Shown here piece after piece: positions 8,729 through 18,257 of a DNA stretch of 64,000 nucleotides. The DNA lies in the NCBI GenBank assembly GCA_964529175.1, contig CAZGVO010000001.1:186001-250000 (forward strand), read 5' to 3'. Position numbers and translations under genes: made by a program. Source of the DNA: JAAFJM01 sp964529175. GTDB lineage: Bacteria; Bacteroidota; Bacteroidia; UKL13-3. The notes under the pieces were generated by a model that was not told the origin of the DNA, searched no databases, and saw nothing but the letters and a program-made list of their open reading frames with translations. Position 1 is the stretch's first letter. The number at the start of each line of letters is the position of its first letter.

Positions 8729-10647
8729 GGACCATTTTCCTTATTCAAAGCAACAAAAATTACTTTTACTTCTAAGTCCTTTGGAATTTCTACTTCATAA
8801 CCTTCCATGGTTCTATTGGCATACATATAACTATTTATAGAAGGCACAAATACTGAAACATTAGCACTTTCTTTAAATGGAATTTTGATAGTAGCCATTT
8901 GGTTTTTAGGTGTGCTACTAAACCTATCGCAGTTAAAGGTACCAAAGCCACTTAGTGCTACCGTGTATATATTACCAACTCCTTTTTCATCAAATATTTT
9001 ATCTTTATCTCTTAAGGTTATCAATTCATCTTCGGCCTTTAATAACATTTGATTAAGCTGTGGATTATTTGCAATTTGTGCATTGGCAAACTGGTTAGTA
9101 TTGGCATTGTTAAAATAATGTTTTTGGAAATATACTTCAAAGTTAATTTCCTTTTTGTGTCCACATAATTCGTAAATTTTACTAATGCTCATGTCGTTAA
9201 ACTTATCAATTAAATCAACAATATTGCGCAGGTTATTTATTTCAACCCTCACTTCATAATTTTTATAAATGTTTGCATAAAAACAGCGCTTAATGTCTAA
9301 CATAGTAAGTTCATTTCTATCGCTTTTTTCAATCATACGTTTTATACCATCGTTCCATTGTACCCTTTCTAACACTTCAATATTAGCCAAACTTGCTTGC
9401 TTTGCTTTGCTTAACCAATTGTATAATTGAGCTTTTTCTTTGGCTTCAAAATTGGTTGAATCTGCTATGTATTGAGCCATATTAACATCAAACTTTTCTT
9501 TCTTTTTTAAGTAAGCAGTCATTAGCTTATCAAAGGTTTTTTGTCTACGTGCTCTTTCGGTATCTAGTTTTTTATTTAAGTACTTATCGGTATAAATTAA
9601 ATGTTCCCACCAAGCAAACTGATTTTTTATATTCAGCTCTCGCAACACAGGCGCCTTGCCTATTTGGGAAGGTTTTTGAGGTAAATTAGCCAACTTATAA
9701 ATTTTTTCAAATGCCTGTTTTTCGGCAATATTATTTGCCAATAAAGTGTTTAAATATTTGGTATCGAGTTTTACAAAAGGCAATGGTTTTCTTACTTCAT
9801 TTTTTGGTCTAAACTCAGTAGTGGTTTGCTTCCATTCGCTAACGCCATTGGCATTTTTTACTTCGGTAAATAAGTTCATGCTATTGCGCATATTTATTGT
9901 TGGCATATCAACTTTTAAATTGGCGCCTTGTTTTAAAGATAACGCTTGCCCATTAGCCATAGCAGCTATTTTAAACATACCTCCCGTTTCTAACATTTGT
10001 CCATTGCTTAAGGTAGAAAGTTGGTTAAATGCCGCGTCCACTGGTTTTAAATATTCTTCTAACTCAATATTTACCATACCGGTAGCAACAGTTCCATTAG
10101 CCGTTAATAATGAGTTGGCAGGAATAAATATAACAGTTCCATTTCTGCCTTTAATGGTATTGTCTTTAGTGGCATCTATAGTAAAAGTTTGTTTGTATTC
10201 GGGAGCGGCTTGTTTTAACAAATCGCCAATGGAGTTGGCACTAAAGGCCTTTAAGGCTAAATCTACCCTGCGGTTAATGGCTTTGTTTTCAATGTTTTTA
10301 TTGGCTACCTTGGGTTTACTTTCACCAAAAGCAGCACTTCTTATAAAGTTACTATTAAGCTTTTGATTTAGTAAAAATGTTTTAACAGAAGTGGCCCTTT
10401 TGTTCGACAAACTGATATTATAGCCATTGTCTGCATCGTTATCGGTATGTGCAGTTATTTCTATTTCGTAATAAGTAGCAGGAAGCGCAGCAGCAATCAG
10501 TTCGGTTAATACAGCCTCATCATCGGGGTCTAAAGTAAATTCATCTACTTTAAAATGTACACTACAGGTTTTGGTTACTTGCTGCGCTTGTGCTTTGGCA
10601 ACATAAAGCAGCAAAAATAGGATTGGTAAAATAAGTTTATACTTCAT
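8623..10647 (-). CDS. Secreted protein with N-terminal OmpA domain and large unknown C-terminal region
   Basis: This is a 674-residue protein with a signal peptide (residues 1-21, ending AKAQAQ). Residues about 28-135 form an OmpA-like domain: HFKVDEFTLDPDDEAVL, TAHTDNDADNGYN, LSNKRATSVKTFL and KAINRRVDLALK. Having it at the N-terminus is unusual, since this domain is normally C-terminal. Residues about 150-250 look like a beta sandwich seen in other Bacteroidota secreted proteins (NGTVIFIPANSL, ELEEYLKPVDAAF, MLETGGMFKIAA). Residues 290-550 are helical and charged, and the tail (about 560-674) is beta-rich with FGTFNCDRF. It probably binds peptidoglycan in the periplasm; the rest is unassigned. 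Its 3' end is duplicated just downstream. Confidence 0.75.
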   Translation of the reverse strand: MKYKLILPILFLLLYVAKAQAQQVTKTCSVHFKVDEFTLDPDDEAVLTELIAAALPATYYEIEITAHTDNDADNGYNISLSNKRATSVKTFLLNQKLNSNFIRSAAFGESKPKVANKNIENKAINRRVDLALKAFSANSIGDLLKQAAPEYKQTFTIDATKDNTIKGRNGTVIFIPANSLLTANGTVATGMVNIELEEYLKPVDAAFNQLSTLSNGQMLETGGMFKIAAMANGQALSLKQGANLKVDMPTINMRNSMNLFTEVKNANGVSEWKQTTTEFRPKNEVRKPLPFVKLDTKYLNTLLANNIAEKQAFEKIYKLANLPQKPSQIGKAPVLRELNIKNQFAWWEHLIYTDKYLNKKLDTERARRQKTFDKLMTAYLKKKEKFDVNMAQYIADSTNFEAKEKAQLYNWLSKAKQASLANIEVLERVQWNDGIKRMIEKSDRNELTMLDIKRCFYANIYKNYEVRVEINNLRNIVDLIDKFNDMSISKIYELCGHKKEINFEVYFQKHYFNNANTNQFANAQIANNPQLNQMLLKAEDELITLRDKDKIFDEKGVGNIYTVALSGFGTFNCDRFSSTPKNQMATIKIPFKESANVSVFVPSINSYMYANRTMEGYEVEIPKDLEVKVIFVALNKENGPLVQIHKTKFSKNTVFTPKPVAVNLKAMKQMLASI

Positions 10648-10745
10648 AACTATTTGAATTAATTAGAAATAAAACGCAACCCTTGCTTTTTTTTGTATAA
10701 AAATATTTCAGAAATTTTACAAAGGCTTTGTTAAGCCTAATGTTT

Positions 10746-10769
10746 GTTGAAGTAAAAATTTACTTCAAC
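10746..10769 (-). terminator. Hairpin between small lipoprotein gene and OmpA-domain gene
   Basis: Perfect 11-bp arms (gttgaagtaaa and complement) with a two-base loop lie 7 bases past the stop of the lipoprotein gene on the minus strand. The stem is AT-rich and no long T-run follows, so termination strength is uncertain. Confidence 0.5.
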
Positions 10770-10775
10770 CTAAAA

Positions 10776-11195
10776 TTATATAAATGGGGGTTTTAGTAAA
10801 ATATTTGAATAAGCTTGACTGATTAAATCGTTCAAACTATCGTTATTGCTTGAAAGCCGCATACTAATTGGCCAAGTAGTACTTTTTAAATAAATTATTC
10901 CTACCGAGTCAAGCATAAAATAATTTCTTCCACCATCAACAGGCGCCTGATTTGAAGAAGTATAAGCAGCAACTTTATGCTCAACTCCTTTATAATCGAA
11001 ATTATCAGCAGCTAAAAATAAATCTAATGAATCAAATTGAGGTACATTTAAAAATGGGACAGAATCACTAAAAGATCTTTCTTCAGAATTTAAAATATAA
11101 AACTTGCTAATGATGTTACTTTTTTCAGTTTTTGAACAACCAAAAAAAAGAAACACAATAAAAAATACGATAATTGTATTCAATGATTTAATCAT
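10776..11195 (-). CDS. Small hypothetical lipoprotein
   Basis: This 139-residue protein has a hydrophobic N-terminus and a lipobox FFGC (Cys20), so it should be a signal-peptidase II substrate. The mature part is mixed alpha/beta with FYILNSEERSF and VDGGRNYFMLD segments and no domain I recognise. It stands alone between a hairpin and the restriction operon. The function is unknown. Confidence 0.65.
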   Translation of the reverse strand: MIKSLNTIIVFFIVFLFFGCSKTEKSNIISKFYILNSEERSFSDSVPFLNVPQFDSLDLFLAADNFDYKGVEHKVAAYTSSNQAPVDGGRNYFMLDSVGIIYLKSTTWPISMRLSSNNDSLNDLISQAYSNILLKPPFI

Positions 11196-11253
11196 AGTTC
11201 AACCTTAGTTATAACAGATAATTAATATATCAAATAGATATCTCCAAATTAAC

Positions 11254-13908
11254 TCATGGTGTTAATTGCCCAACTTTATTTACTACTTTATACGCTATGT
11301 CTTCAAATTCGTTGAAATGAGCCTTGCCACATTTAATTTTCATTTGTTCATCACTGCTTAGTTTTGATAAATCAACTTGTGGCGTTCCTGTATCTTTTGT
11401 TTCTGCCACAAAATAAATTTTCTTGTCGCCCTCAAACACCAATGCCCAATCTGGGTTATAGTTGCCAATAGGTGTAGGAATTTTAAACCAATTCGGCAAT
11501 TTGAAATAAAATTTTATTTGTTCACTGGTTTCGCAGTCTTTGGCAAACTTGCTTTCAATACCAGAATCTAAAGGCACATATTCTTCATAAATAGTTTTTG
11601 ATGTATCGGAAACTTTAAACGAAAAATCATTCAAGTAAACTTCTAATTCTTGAGCTTCAAACAAAGCCATTTCGTATTCCGAACCACCAATTTTTTGATA
11701 TTTTATTCCATCAATCATTAAACCATATAAAGTCCTTTTTATAGTTGCGGTTGCTAGGTCTAAAAACAATTGCGGATTAATAATTATATCGTTAACCCTT
11801 CCCGACTTACTTAAAATTTCTTCAATAGTTGAACGTGTTAATTCTGTTTTACTTTGAATATAGCCTAATACATCAGGAATTTTCCATGAATAAGTACCGT
11901 AAGATTCTACTTTTTCGCCTACGTAATTTGTTCCTATACCCTCATCTGTCATGGTAATTCCAATTTTAGTAGAACGTATGGATGGCGATTTAACTTCAGG
12001 CAAATCTTTTATGGCTTTTGCAGCTAAAATAATTAACTCGTCTGTTTTATAATCTACTCTGTAAGTGGTTTTCTTTTTTAGTTTTTCCCAAATCTCTAAG
12101 AATTTTGGGTCGGCTTCAAAACCTTTGCGATATTGAATGGCAGTTCTTGCTTGCTTGTTTTTTATTCTACCGGTAAATGCTACTCCGCAATCTTCTTCTA
12201 TTTCCTTTTGTAATGCTTTAGCAAAATCATCATAGGCTTCATTTGCAATTACAGTTAAGCGATTAATGTTTTGGTCATAAGTTCGTTTTCCTGTTTGGTC
12301 AACTGCCAAGCGTAAGCCTCTACCAATTTCTTGGCGTTTTTTTATGTCTGACTTGGTTTCATTTAAGGTACAAATTTGAAACACATTTGGGTTATCCCAA
12401 CCTTCACGAAGCGCTGAATGTGAAAAAATAAAACGCAAAGAATTATCTAAACCTAATAACTTCTCTTTGTCTTTCATTATCAAACTGTATGTATCATCAT
12501 CTGCTTTGGTTTCGCCCGAAGTATCTTTTACCTTTCCTTTGCTATCTTGCGAAAAATAGCCATTGTGGGTTTCGGCAACAGGAAACTTATCTAATTCCTT
12601 AAATGCAGGTTTTGAAATGTATTCCTGATAAATTTCTTCAAACCACTCTGCAAATTTTCCTTTTATAGCATTTCCTGCTGAATCATAGTTTCGGTAATTG
12701 GCAACCTTGTCAATAAAAAATAATGACAAAACTTTTATGCCTAATTTGTTCAGTCGTTTTTCTTTCTTTAGATGCTCCTCTATGGTCTTGCGGATTTGAA
12801 ATTTCATTACTTCATCTGTCAATCCGCCTTGACTGTCGCCTTTGTATAATATGTTTCCGTTTGAAATAGAAATACATTGGTTTACAGCATCAATTTCTTC
12901 AATAATATACCCGTCTGCATATATTTCTCTTTCGTTGGATAATTTGTATAAATCGTCTCCAACTTTTACAGTGATGGTTTTCTTTTTTACGCCTCCATTT
13001 TCGTTACTGTTTATAGAAACTTTAGCAGTTACTTTGGTTTTAGTTGCTGTGATTGATTCCACAGAAACAAATGCATCGTTAAAGGCATTTTCTTCAATAA
13101 TTGAATCTACTTCTATTTGTTTTACCAAACCTAAATCATACGCTTTTACAGGGTTGAGACTATAAGTAAGATTGTATTGATTTCTATGTGTTGCCGAATA
13201 ACGAAGCGTGCAAAGAGCTTTTAAGTTTTCAATAGCTGCAATACGCTTTTCGGTTTCCATATTTTGAGGCTCATCCACTATTACTATAGGATTAGTAGCT
13301 TGAATAAAAGCTATTGGTTTTTGTCCGTTTAGCCTATCATTTGGCTTATTAATAATGTTTTCGTCTTTGGCAAACGAATCAATATTGATTACTAAAACTT
13401 CAATATTATTGGTAGTTGCAAAACCCCTTAAAGTTGAAACTTTAACACTATCGTAAACCTGAAAATTTATGGGCACATTATCATAAAGCGTTTGGAAATG
13501 TTCGTGTGTAATTTCTAAGTTTTTCAATACTCCTTCGCGTATTGCTACTGAAGGAACAACAATTACAAACTTTTTAAACCCATACAATTTATTCAGTTCA
13601 TAAATGGTACGGAGGTAAACATAGGTTTTTCCTGTACCTGTTTCCATTTCTACTGAAAAGTGCATACCGTCCAATTCGTCAGAAACCTTTATTTCATTGT
13701 TGGCCTGAATGGATTGTAAATTGGCAAGAATTTGTTCTTCAGTCAAAACAAGGTTATTACTAACACCATTTATCAAATTTAAAGTACCTTCTTCCTTTAG
13801 GTTAAATTCCAAAGCTGAATCTTCCAAAGGCTGTCCTTCAAACAAATCCGTTATTGATTTTATGGCTTCTTGCTGATAAGGAAGGTTGGATTCAAAAGTT
13901 AATTTCAT
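11254..13908 (-). CDS. res: Type III restriction endonuclease subunit Res
   Basis: This 884-residue DEAD/DEAH-type translocase-nuclease of a type III restriction-modification system forms a complex with Mod and cleaves DNA after ATP-driven communication between sites. Visible motifs are Walker A METGTGKT (residues 88-95), motif II DEPQ (212-215), motif III-like YSATH (about 238), and a helicase C-terminal block with SHSALREGWDNPN and RQEIGRGLRLAVD (motif VI). The C-terminal PD-(D/E)XK nuclease is seen as PDWALVFEGD followed by AETK (about 819-838). Length and domain order are normal for Res and no break was found. Its ATG overlaps the stop of the DUF4276 gene (ATGA), so it is translationally coupled to that gene rather than following mod directly. 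Confidence 0.93.
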   Translation of the reverse strand: MKLTFESNLPYQQEAIKSITDLFEGQPLEDSALEFNLKEEGTLNLINGVSNNLVLTEEQILANLQSIQANNEIKVSDELDGMHFSVEMETGTGKTYVYLRTIYELNKLYGFKKFVIVVPSVAIREGVLKNLEITHEHFQTLYDNVPINFQVYDSVKVSTLRGFATTNNIEVLVINIDSFAKDENIINKPNDRLNGQKPIAFIQATNPIVIVDEPQNMETEKRIAAIENLKALCTLRYSATHRNQYNLTYSLNPVKAYDLGLVKQIEVDSIIEENAFNDAFVSVESITATKTKVTAKVSINSNENGGVKKKTITVKVGDDLYKLSNEREIYADGYIIEEIDAVNQCISISNGNILYKGDSQGGLTDEVMKFQIRKTIEEHLKKEKRLNKLGIKVLSLFFIDKVANYRNYDSAGNAIKGKFAEWFEEIYQEYISKPAFKELDKFPVAETHNGYFSQDSKGKVKDTSGETKADDDTYSLIMKDKEKLLGLDNSLRFIFSHSALREGWDNPNVFQICTLNETKSDIKKRQEIGRGLRLAVDQTGKRTYDQNINRLTVIANEAYDDFAKALQKEIEEDCGVAFTGRIKNKQARTAIQYRKGFEADPKFLEIWEKLKKKTTYRVDYKTDELIILAAKAIKDLPEVKSPSIRSTKIGITMTDEGIGTNYVGEKVESYGTYSWKIPDVLGYIQSKTELTRSTIEEILSKSGRVNDIIINPQLFLDLATATIKRTLYGLMIDGIKYQKIGGSEYEMALFEAQELEVYLNDFSFKVSDTSKTIYEEYVPLDSGIESKFAKDCETSEQIKFYFKLPNWFKIPTPIGNYNPDWALVFEGDKKIYFVAETKDTGTPQVDLSKLSSDEQMKIKCGKAHFNEFEDIAYKVVNKVGQLTP

Positions 13909-14570
13909 GCTTTTACTTTTTCAATTAATGATTCAACCCAAGCATTGAAGCGCACACATCTTTCAAGTATTGCCCGAATAGTATTTACTTCAGCTATTAT
14001 GCCACCATAAAATGGCTTGTTTTTATCGAAACCTGGAATTAAATGCTCTAATCTTTTAGAAGGGGCTGTTAACTCACCATCATTCAATTCCTCAGGATTT
14101 TCTTTTTCGTTTACTGCTAATAATAATTTAGCAAGATTGACTTGCTGTAAATCGGGCAAGTACTCAAATCCATCTTTTGCGGCAAAGAGTAAACCTTCAA
14201 ATTCGTGCAATTGTATATAAGGAACAAATCGTGGTTGGTTTATGGCTTCTGCCAAGGCTTGTTCTAAAAAATCAACTCGTTTAATTTTATTTGTTATCAA
14301 TTGTGCATCATCAAATTTCGGGAAATCACTTTTTAACCTAAAAAAATCAATAAATGTGGTTACAATTACATCACTTTCTCTTGCAAGCAATTTTTCAATA
14401 TTAAACTTCAAGCGGTCATATTTTACATCCCCGCCTTTATGGCCTTTACTAGTAGCCATTAATATTGCACGCACATCGTAAATTTGGTGCGAATTAAAAT
14501 AGGGTCTCAAAATACCATTCACAAACTCCTCCTCTGTTTGACCTTCGCAAATAATGTAAATGCCTCTCAT
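13905..14570 (-). CDS. DUF4276 family protein, putative Toprim-like partner of the AAA ATPase
   Basis: This 221-residue protein belongs to the DUF4276 family. The N-terminal ICEGQTEEEFV motif places a glutamate at the end of the first strand, as in Toprim/OLD-type nucleases. TTFIDFFRLKSDFP (about 90-103) and QLHEFEGLLFA (about 139-149) are the other family hallmarks. The relation to Toprim nucleases is inferred from these motifs. DUF4276 genes are regularly paired with an AAA ATPase of the kind encoded immediately upstream. It starts on the ATPase stop (TAATG, one shared base) and ends on the Res start (ATGA). No truncation was seen. Confidence 0.85.
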   Translation of the reverse strand: MRGIYIICEGQTEEEFVNGILRPYFNSHQIYDVRAILMATSKGHKGGDVKYDRLKFNIEKLLARESDVIVTTFIDFFRLKSDFPKFDDAQLITNKIKRVDFLEQALAEAINQPRFVPYIQLHEFEGLLFAAKDGFEYLPDLQQVNLAKLLLAVNEKENPEELNDGELTAPSKRLEHLIPGFDKNKPFYGGIIAEVNTIRAILERCVRFNAWVESLIEKVKA

Positions 14571-15637
14571 TATAGCCTACCTCCTATTACATTTTTCTCC
14601 CACAGTTCGCCTATAGAATAATCTTCTAACCAAGTTTTAAGCGACTCTTCTGACTGCCTCTTAAACACTGTTTGATTATCTTCTCTATTGGCTACAATAA
14701 TATCATCGGCCGAAAATTCATTAACCAAATTTACCGATTGTGTAGCAACTATAATTTGAGATTGAACCGATGCTTTTTTTATCATTCCTGCTAATTTTGA
14801 AATAGCAAAAGGGTGTAAACCTAGTTCTGGTTCGTCTAAAATAATAGTTTTGGGAAGAATTGGCTGCAACAAAAGTGTGGTTAAAGCAATAAATCGTAAA
14901 GTACCGTCAGATAAATCTTTTGCATCGAAATAATGTTCTGGATGTTCTTTCTCAATCCATTTTAAATTTATTCTTTCATTTTCTCCAATTAAAAGTGGCG
15001 CTAAATCAAATCTTTCAAAAAATGGAACAACTGATTGAATTACTTTTTCAATTAGTTGAAAATACTTAAAATGTTTTTCTTGCAAATAATATAGAAATGC
15101 AGGTAAATTTCTACCTTCCTCATTAAGTGTTCTATTATCGTTTATGTTTGCAATTGAACGTAAAGGTGCTGAAATACTGGTATCATGAAAATGGTAAATT
15201 TTATAACTTTCAAGCTGTTCACTAAGATATATATCTCTATATATACCTTTTTGTTTAATTAAACTTTCTTTGATATTTTGATTATAAAAAGTTTTCTTGT
15301 ATTGAGTTTGATTATTTAAAATACTATCCTCTCTCCCTATAAACAAAGTGCCTTCATCAGTTGGCAACAAATTAAATTCATAAGCATTATTACCAAAATC
15401 AAGATAACCTTTTATTTCAGTAGTATTTTTTCTACCATAATGAAGGAGATTATCAATACCACTTTTAATTGAATACTGTTGAAGCCTTTGTTCATAAATG
15501 TTATTTACCAACTTAAAAAAAGATATGAAATTAGATTTACCAACCCCATTAGAGCCTATCAATATATTAATAGGTGTCAATGGCAAATCCATTTTTTTGA
15601 TAGACTTAAATCCTTCTATTTTTATATTTTTAAGCAT
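14570..15637 (-). CDS. AAA ATPase (AAA_21/RecF-like), partner of DUF4276
   Basis: This is a 355-residue ABC/SMC-type ATPase with Walker A IGSNGVGKSNF (residues 27-37), a signature segment KDLSDGTLRFIAL, Walker B IILDEPELGLHP (about 265-276) and a following switch ATQSVNLVNEF. Such ATPases, paired with Toprim-like or other nucleases, are frequent in anti-phage systems (OLD/Gabija-type and RloA/RloB- or AriA/AriB-type pairs). The C-terminal YSIGELWEKNVIGGR segment is typical of the version that neighbours DUF4276. It begins three bases after the mod stop, which places the pair inside the type III operon. All catalytic motifs look intact. Confidence 0.88.
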   Translation of the reverse strand: MLKNIKIEGFKSIKKMDLPLTPINILIGSNGVGKSNFISFFKLVNNIYEQRLQQYSIKSGIDNLLHYGRKNTTEIKGYLDFGNNAYEFNLLPTDEGTLFIGREDSILNNQTQYKKTFYNQNIKESLIKQKGIYRDIYLSEQLESYKIYHFHDTSISAPLRSIANINDNRTLNEEGRNLPAFLYYLQEKHFKYFQLIEKVIQSVVPFFERFDLAPLLIGENERINLKWIEKEHPEHYFDAKDLSDGTLRFIALTTLLLQPILPKTIILDEPELGLHPFAISKLAGMIKKASVQSQIIVATQSVNLVNEFSADDIIVANREDNQTVFKRQSEESLKTWLEDYSIGELWEKNVIGGRL

Positions 15638-15640
15638 AAG

Positions 15641-17581
15641 CTATATGGTTTTAAATTCAATACCTGCATCGCGCATTTGCAGTACTGTATTGGTTTTTAA
15701 TTGGTCGTTATCTTTAAATAGTTTATCTAAAGCAATTACTTTTTTGGGGTGCTTGCTCATTACTTCAGTAATAATTTCTTGACTCACTTTTTCTAATATC
15801 AATGCCAATTCATTGCCATTAACAAGAAAATACCCATCGTTATTTTCAATTTTACTATTCAAGTCTTTGCCACTTTTTAGCAACAATTCATACACCATGT
15901 TTTCAATGGTGGCAGTTTCCGAAACAGGGTCCACAAACAATTTCATTTGCTCGGCTAGTGCTTTGGCATCTTTACCCTCTATTTGTTGCCATTGTTTAAA
16001 GTTGCTGTCTTCTAATTTCAATACTTTGAAACCCAAATCTTGAGATTTTGGATTATTGATTTTAGATTTCAGATTTTCTATTTCTGTTTTAGTTTCATCA
16101 GTGGGTAGTTCGCCTTGCAGTTTCGTAATTCGTAGTTCTAATTTCGTAATTTCTTGATTGATTTCTTCTTGTATTTTATTACTAGCCCTGCGGATTCTTT
16201 CTTTGCATATGTCAGCTATGGTTTTGTAACCTGCTTTGTAGGCTTCGCTTTTTTCATCAGTTAGTTCGGGAAGTTGAACACAAATATATTTTCTGTTTCC
16301 ACTGTCTTCTTTGTTTAATTCCATTACTGCTTGGGCGGTGGTGCCGCTTCCTGCGAAGAAGTCGAGTATTATGTCATTAGAATTTGAGCCAATTGAAACA
16401 ATTTGTTTCAAGAGTCTATTCGGTTTGGGTGTGCTAAAGAATTGTTGCCCTTCAAATAACTTCCTGACTTCTTGAAATGCCTCTTGATTATGCCCAACAT
16501 CTTTATGTTTCCAAATTGTCATTGGAGTAATACCCTCCTTAACGTCCGATAAAAATCTTTTTAGCCTTGGCACATTACTTCCATCTGTCCCAAACCAAAT
16601 TCTATTTTCCCCAATCAATTCTTCAACTTTTTCTTTAGAAAACCTCCAGCAAATTCCTTCAGGTGGTTTTACTTTTCTTCCGGAAGGAGTCGTAATCTCA
16701 AAATCATAATTAGCGTTGTAAGTTTTAACTGTCATATCACCGGAAACCCATACACCCCTTTCATCATTATCTGGATTTTTATACCTGTTTATAGCTTCTT
16801 CATTTCTTTCTAACAAATTAGGTCTCCATAAGTCTTTGTTTTTTGAAAAAATCAAAACATAATCATGATTATCGGAAAACCATTTCGCATCATTTGAAGG
16901 TGCAAATTTTTTCTCCCAAATTACACTAGCTACAAAATTCTCCTCCCCAAATATCTCATTCATCAATAAACGTAGGTTATGCACCTCGTTATCATCAATC
17001 GAAACAAAAATCACCCCATCTTGTCGCAGTAAGTTTTTTACTAAATACAAACGTGGCATCATCATGTTTAGCCAATTGCTATGGTATTGTCCGTTTTCTT
17101 TGCTGTTTCTTTTAAACATGCCATCTTTGGTCATGTAGCCTTCTTCGTCTTTATCGCCTACCCGTTCTTGGTATTGTTTTAAGGTTTCGCTAAACCTATC
17201 AGGGTATATAAAGCTATCATTTCCTGTATTGTAAGGGGGGTCTATGTATATCATTTTTACTTTACCGAAATAGCTTTTTTGCAGCACTTTAAGCACTTCT
17301 AAGTTTTCGCCTTCAATAAAAATATGCTCAGTTTCATCAAAGTTTACGCTTTCATCTTTTGCAGGAACAAGCGTTTTTGTGGTAGGTGTTTGCAATACTT
17401 TAAAAGCATCGCTTTTCCCTGCCCAATTAAGCACATAGCGCTCATTGGCAAAGTTTATATTTTCTCCTAACGCAGCCTGTAGTTTTTCCCAATCTATTTT
17501 TCCTTCGCTAAAAGCCTCAGGCAATACCTGCTGCAAAGCTTTAATTTTTTCTTGTTCGGGTGTTAAACTTGTTCCGTCCAT
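15641..17581 (-). CDS. mod: Type III DNA methyltransferase subunit Mod
   Basis: This is a 646-residue site-specific DNA methyltransferase with beta-class motif order: motif IV YIDPPYNTGND (DPPY at 114-117) precedes motif I DFFAGSGTTAQAV (409-415). The region between and beside these (about 200-390) carries the variable target-recognition part. A charged coiled-coil stretch lies at about 465-530. DPPY points to N6-adenine (or N4-cytosine) methylation, with type III Mods normally giving N6-methyladenine; the recognition site cannot be read from sequence. It is the first gene of the four-gene operon. No simple-sequence tract indicating phase variation was seen in or before it. Confidence 0.93.
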   Translation of the reverse strand: MDGTSLTPEQEKIKALQQVLPEAFSEGKIDWEKLQAALGENINFANERYVLNWAGKSDAFKVLQTPTTKTLVPAKDESVNFDETEHIFIEGENLEVLKVLQKSYFGKVKMIYIDPPYNTGNDSFIYPDRFSETLKQYQERVGDKDEEGYMTKDGMFKRNSKENGQYHSNWLNMMMPRLYLVKNLLRQDGVIFVSIDDNEVHNLRLLMNEIFGEENFVASVIWEKKFAPSNDAKWFSDNHDYVLIFSKNKDLWRPNLLERNEEAINRYKNPDNDERGVWVSGDMTVKTYNANYDFEITTPSGRKVKPPEGICWRFSKEKVEELIGENRIWFGTDGSNVPRLKRFLSDVKEGITPMTIWKHKDVGHNQEAFQEVRKLFEGQQFFSTPKPNRLLKQIVSIGSNSNDIILDFFAGSGTTAQAVMELNKEDSGNRKYICVQLPELTDEKSEAYKAGYKTIADICKERIRRASNKIQEEINQEITKLELRITKLQGELPTDETKTEIENLKSKINNPKSQDLGFKVLKLEDSNFKQWQQIEGKDAKALAEQMKLFVDPVSETATIENMVYELLLKSGKDLNSKIENNDGYFLVNGNELALILEKVSQEIITEVMSKHPKKVIALDKLFKDNDQLKTNTVLQMRDAGIEFKTI

Positions 17582-17987
17582 ATATTATTTCTAATAATAA
17601 ATTCTGTCCAAAGATAGTTTATAATAATTATTTGTTTGTAAATTCAAATTGAATCAAATTTAATTCTTTAAAAAACACTTGCCAAGTGTTACAAATACCT
17701 AATTTACAGACAAAAGTTTTAAATACAATCATTTATTTTTTTGAGTAAAAAAGTAGAAACCTGCATATAAAACGAGCATTGTTATATATTAAAACCAACC
17801 AAGGCACCCAATCTAATTCATTAAATAGGTAATTTATATATACAACACTAAATACATTAGTTTGAGCTACATTATGCTTTAAAATTTAATTATTTTTCCT
17901 TTAGCCTAATTAAGAAGTAATTTATTAAATATATGATGGTAACGTTCTACCAACAAAACCATTGAGATGCAATAATCTTATTTAAAT
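17582..17987. other. Intergenic leader of the restriction operon with candidate regulatory sites
   Basis: This is 406 AT-rich bases with no gene. On the minus strand, TATCTTTG (17616-17609) matches the Bacteroidota -7 element 28 bases before mod, but no TTTG lies at the usual distance upstream. A perfect 7-bp inverted repeat, aacactt-gcc-aagtgtt, lies at 17674-17690, upstream of that element, and could bind a regulator. Nothing else was seen. Confidence 0.4.
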
Positions 17988-18257
17988 TTATTCTTTGTTA
18001 TCATTTTTATCTAATTCTGGTGTTGCCATTATTCGTGATAAAAACTGAATGGTTCCTTGTTTTTTATAAACTCGCGTGGCCCAAATGGCTCCAATTACCA
18101 AACCACTCAAAGCAATTAAAACACCTAGCACTCGGCCTAAATCATTACCCAAACCAAAATAACATAATGCTCCAATAATTAAGCCCATTAAAAATGGCGA
18201 TAACATAATTTTTATCCAACCAAAAAGTTCTAACAGGGTATAAAATAGTTTTTGCAT
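17988..18257 (-). CDS. Small two-helix membrane protein
   Basis: This 89-residue protein has two clear hydrophobic helices (about residues 14-36 and 42-62) separated by a short GNDLGRV turn. A basic stretch follows (RVYKKQ), then an acidic, lysine-rich tail. No family is recognised. It is followed by the GH97 gene's terminator region and is not coupled to its neighbours. Confidence 0.6.
   Translation of the reverse strand: MQKLFYTLLELFGWIKIMLSPFLMGLIIGALCYFGLGNDLGRVLGVLIALSGLVIGAIWATRVYKKQGTIQFLSRIMATPELDKNDNKE

Noticed and set aside
9746..10366. 206-codon plus-strand frame opposite the OmpA-domain gene
   Set aside because: It is fully antisense to a gene with recognisable domains; its hydrophobic composition is what reverse reading of that strand gives.
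15641..17581. Phase-variable mod gene
   Set aside because: No long homopolymer or short tandem repeat tract was seen in or just before the reading frame.
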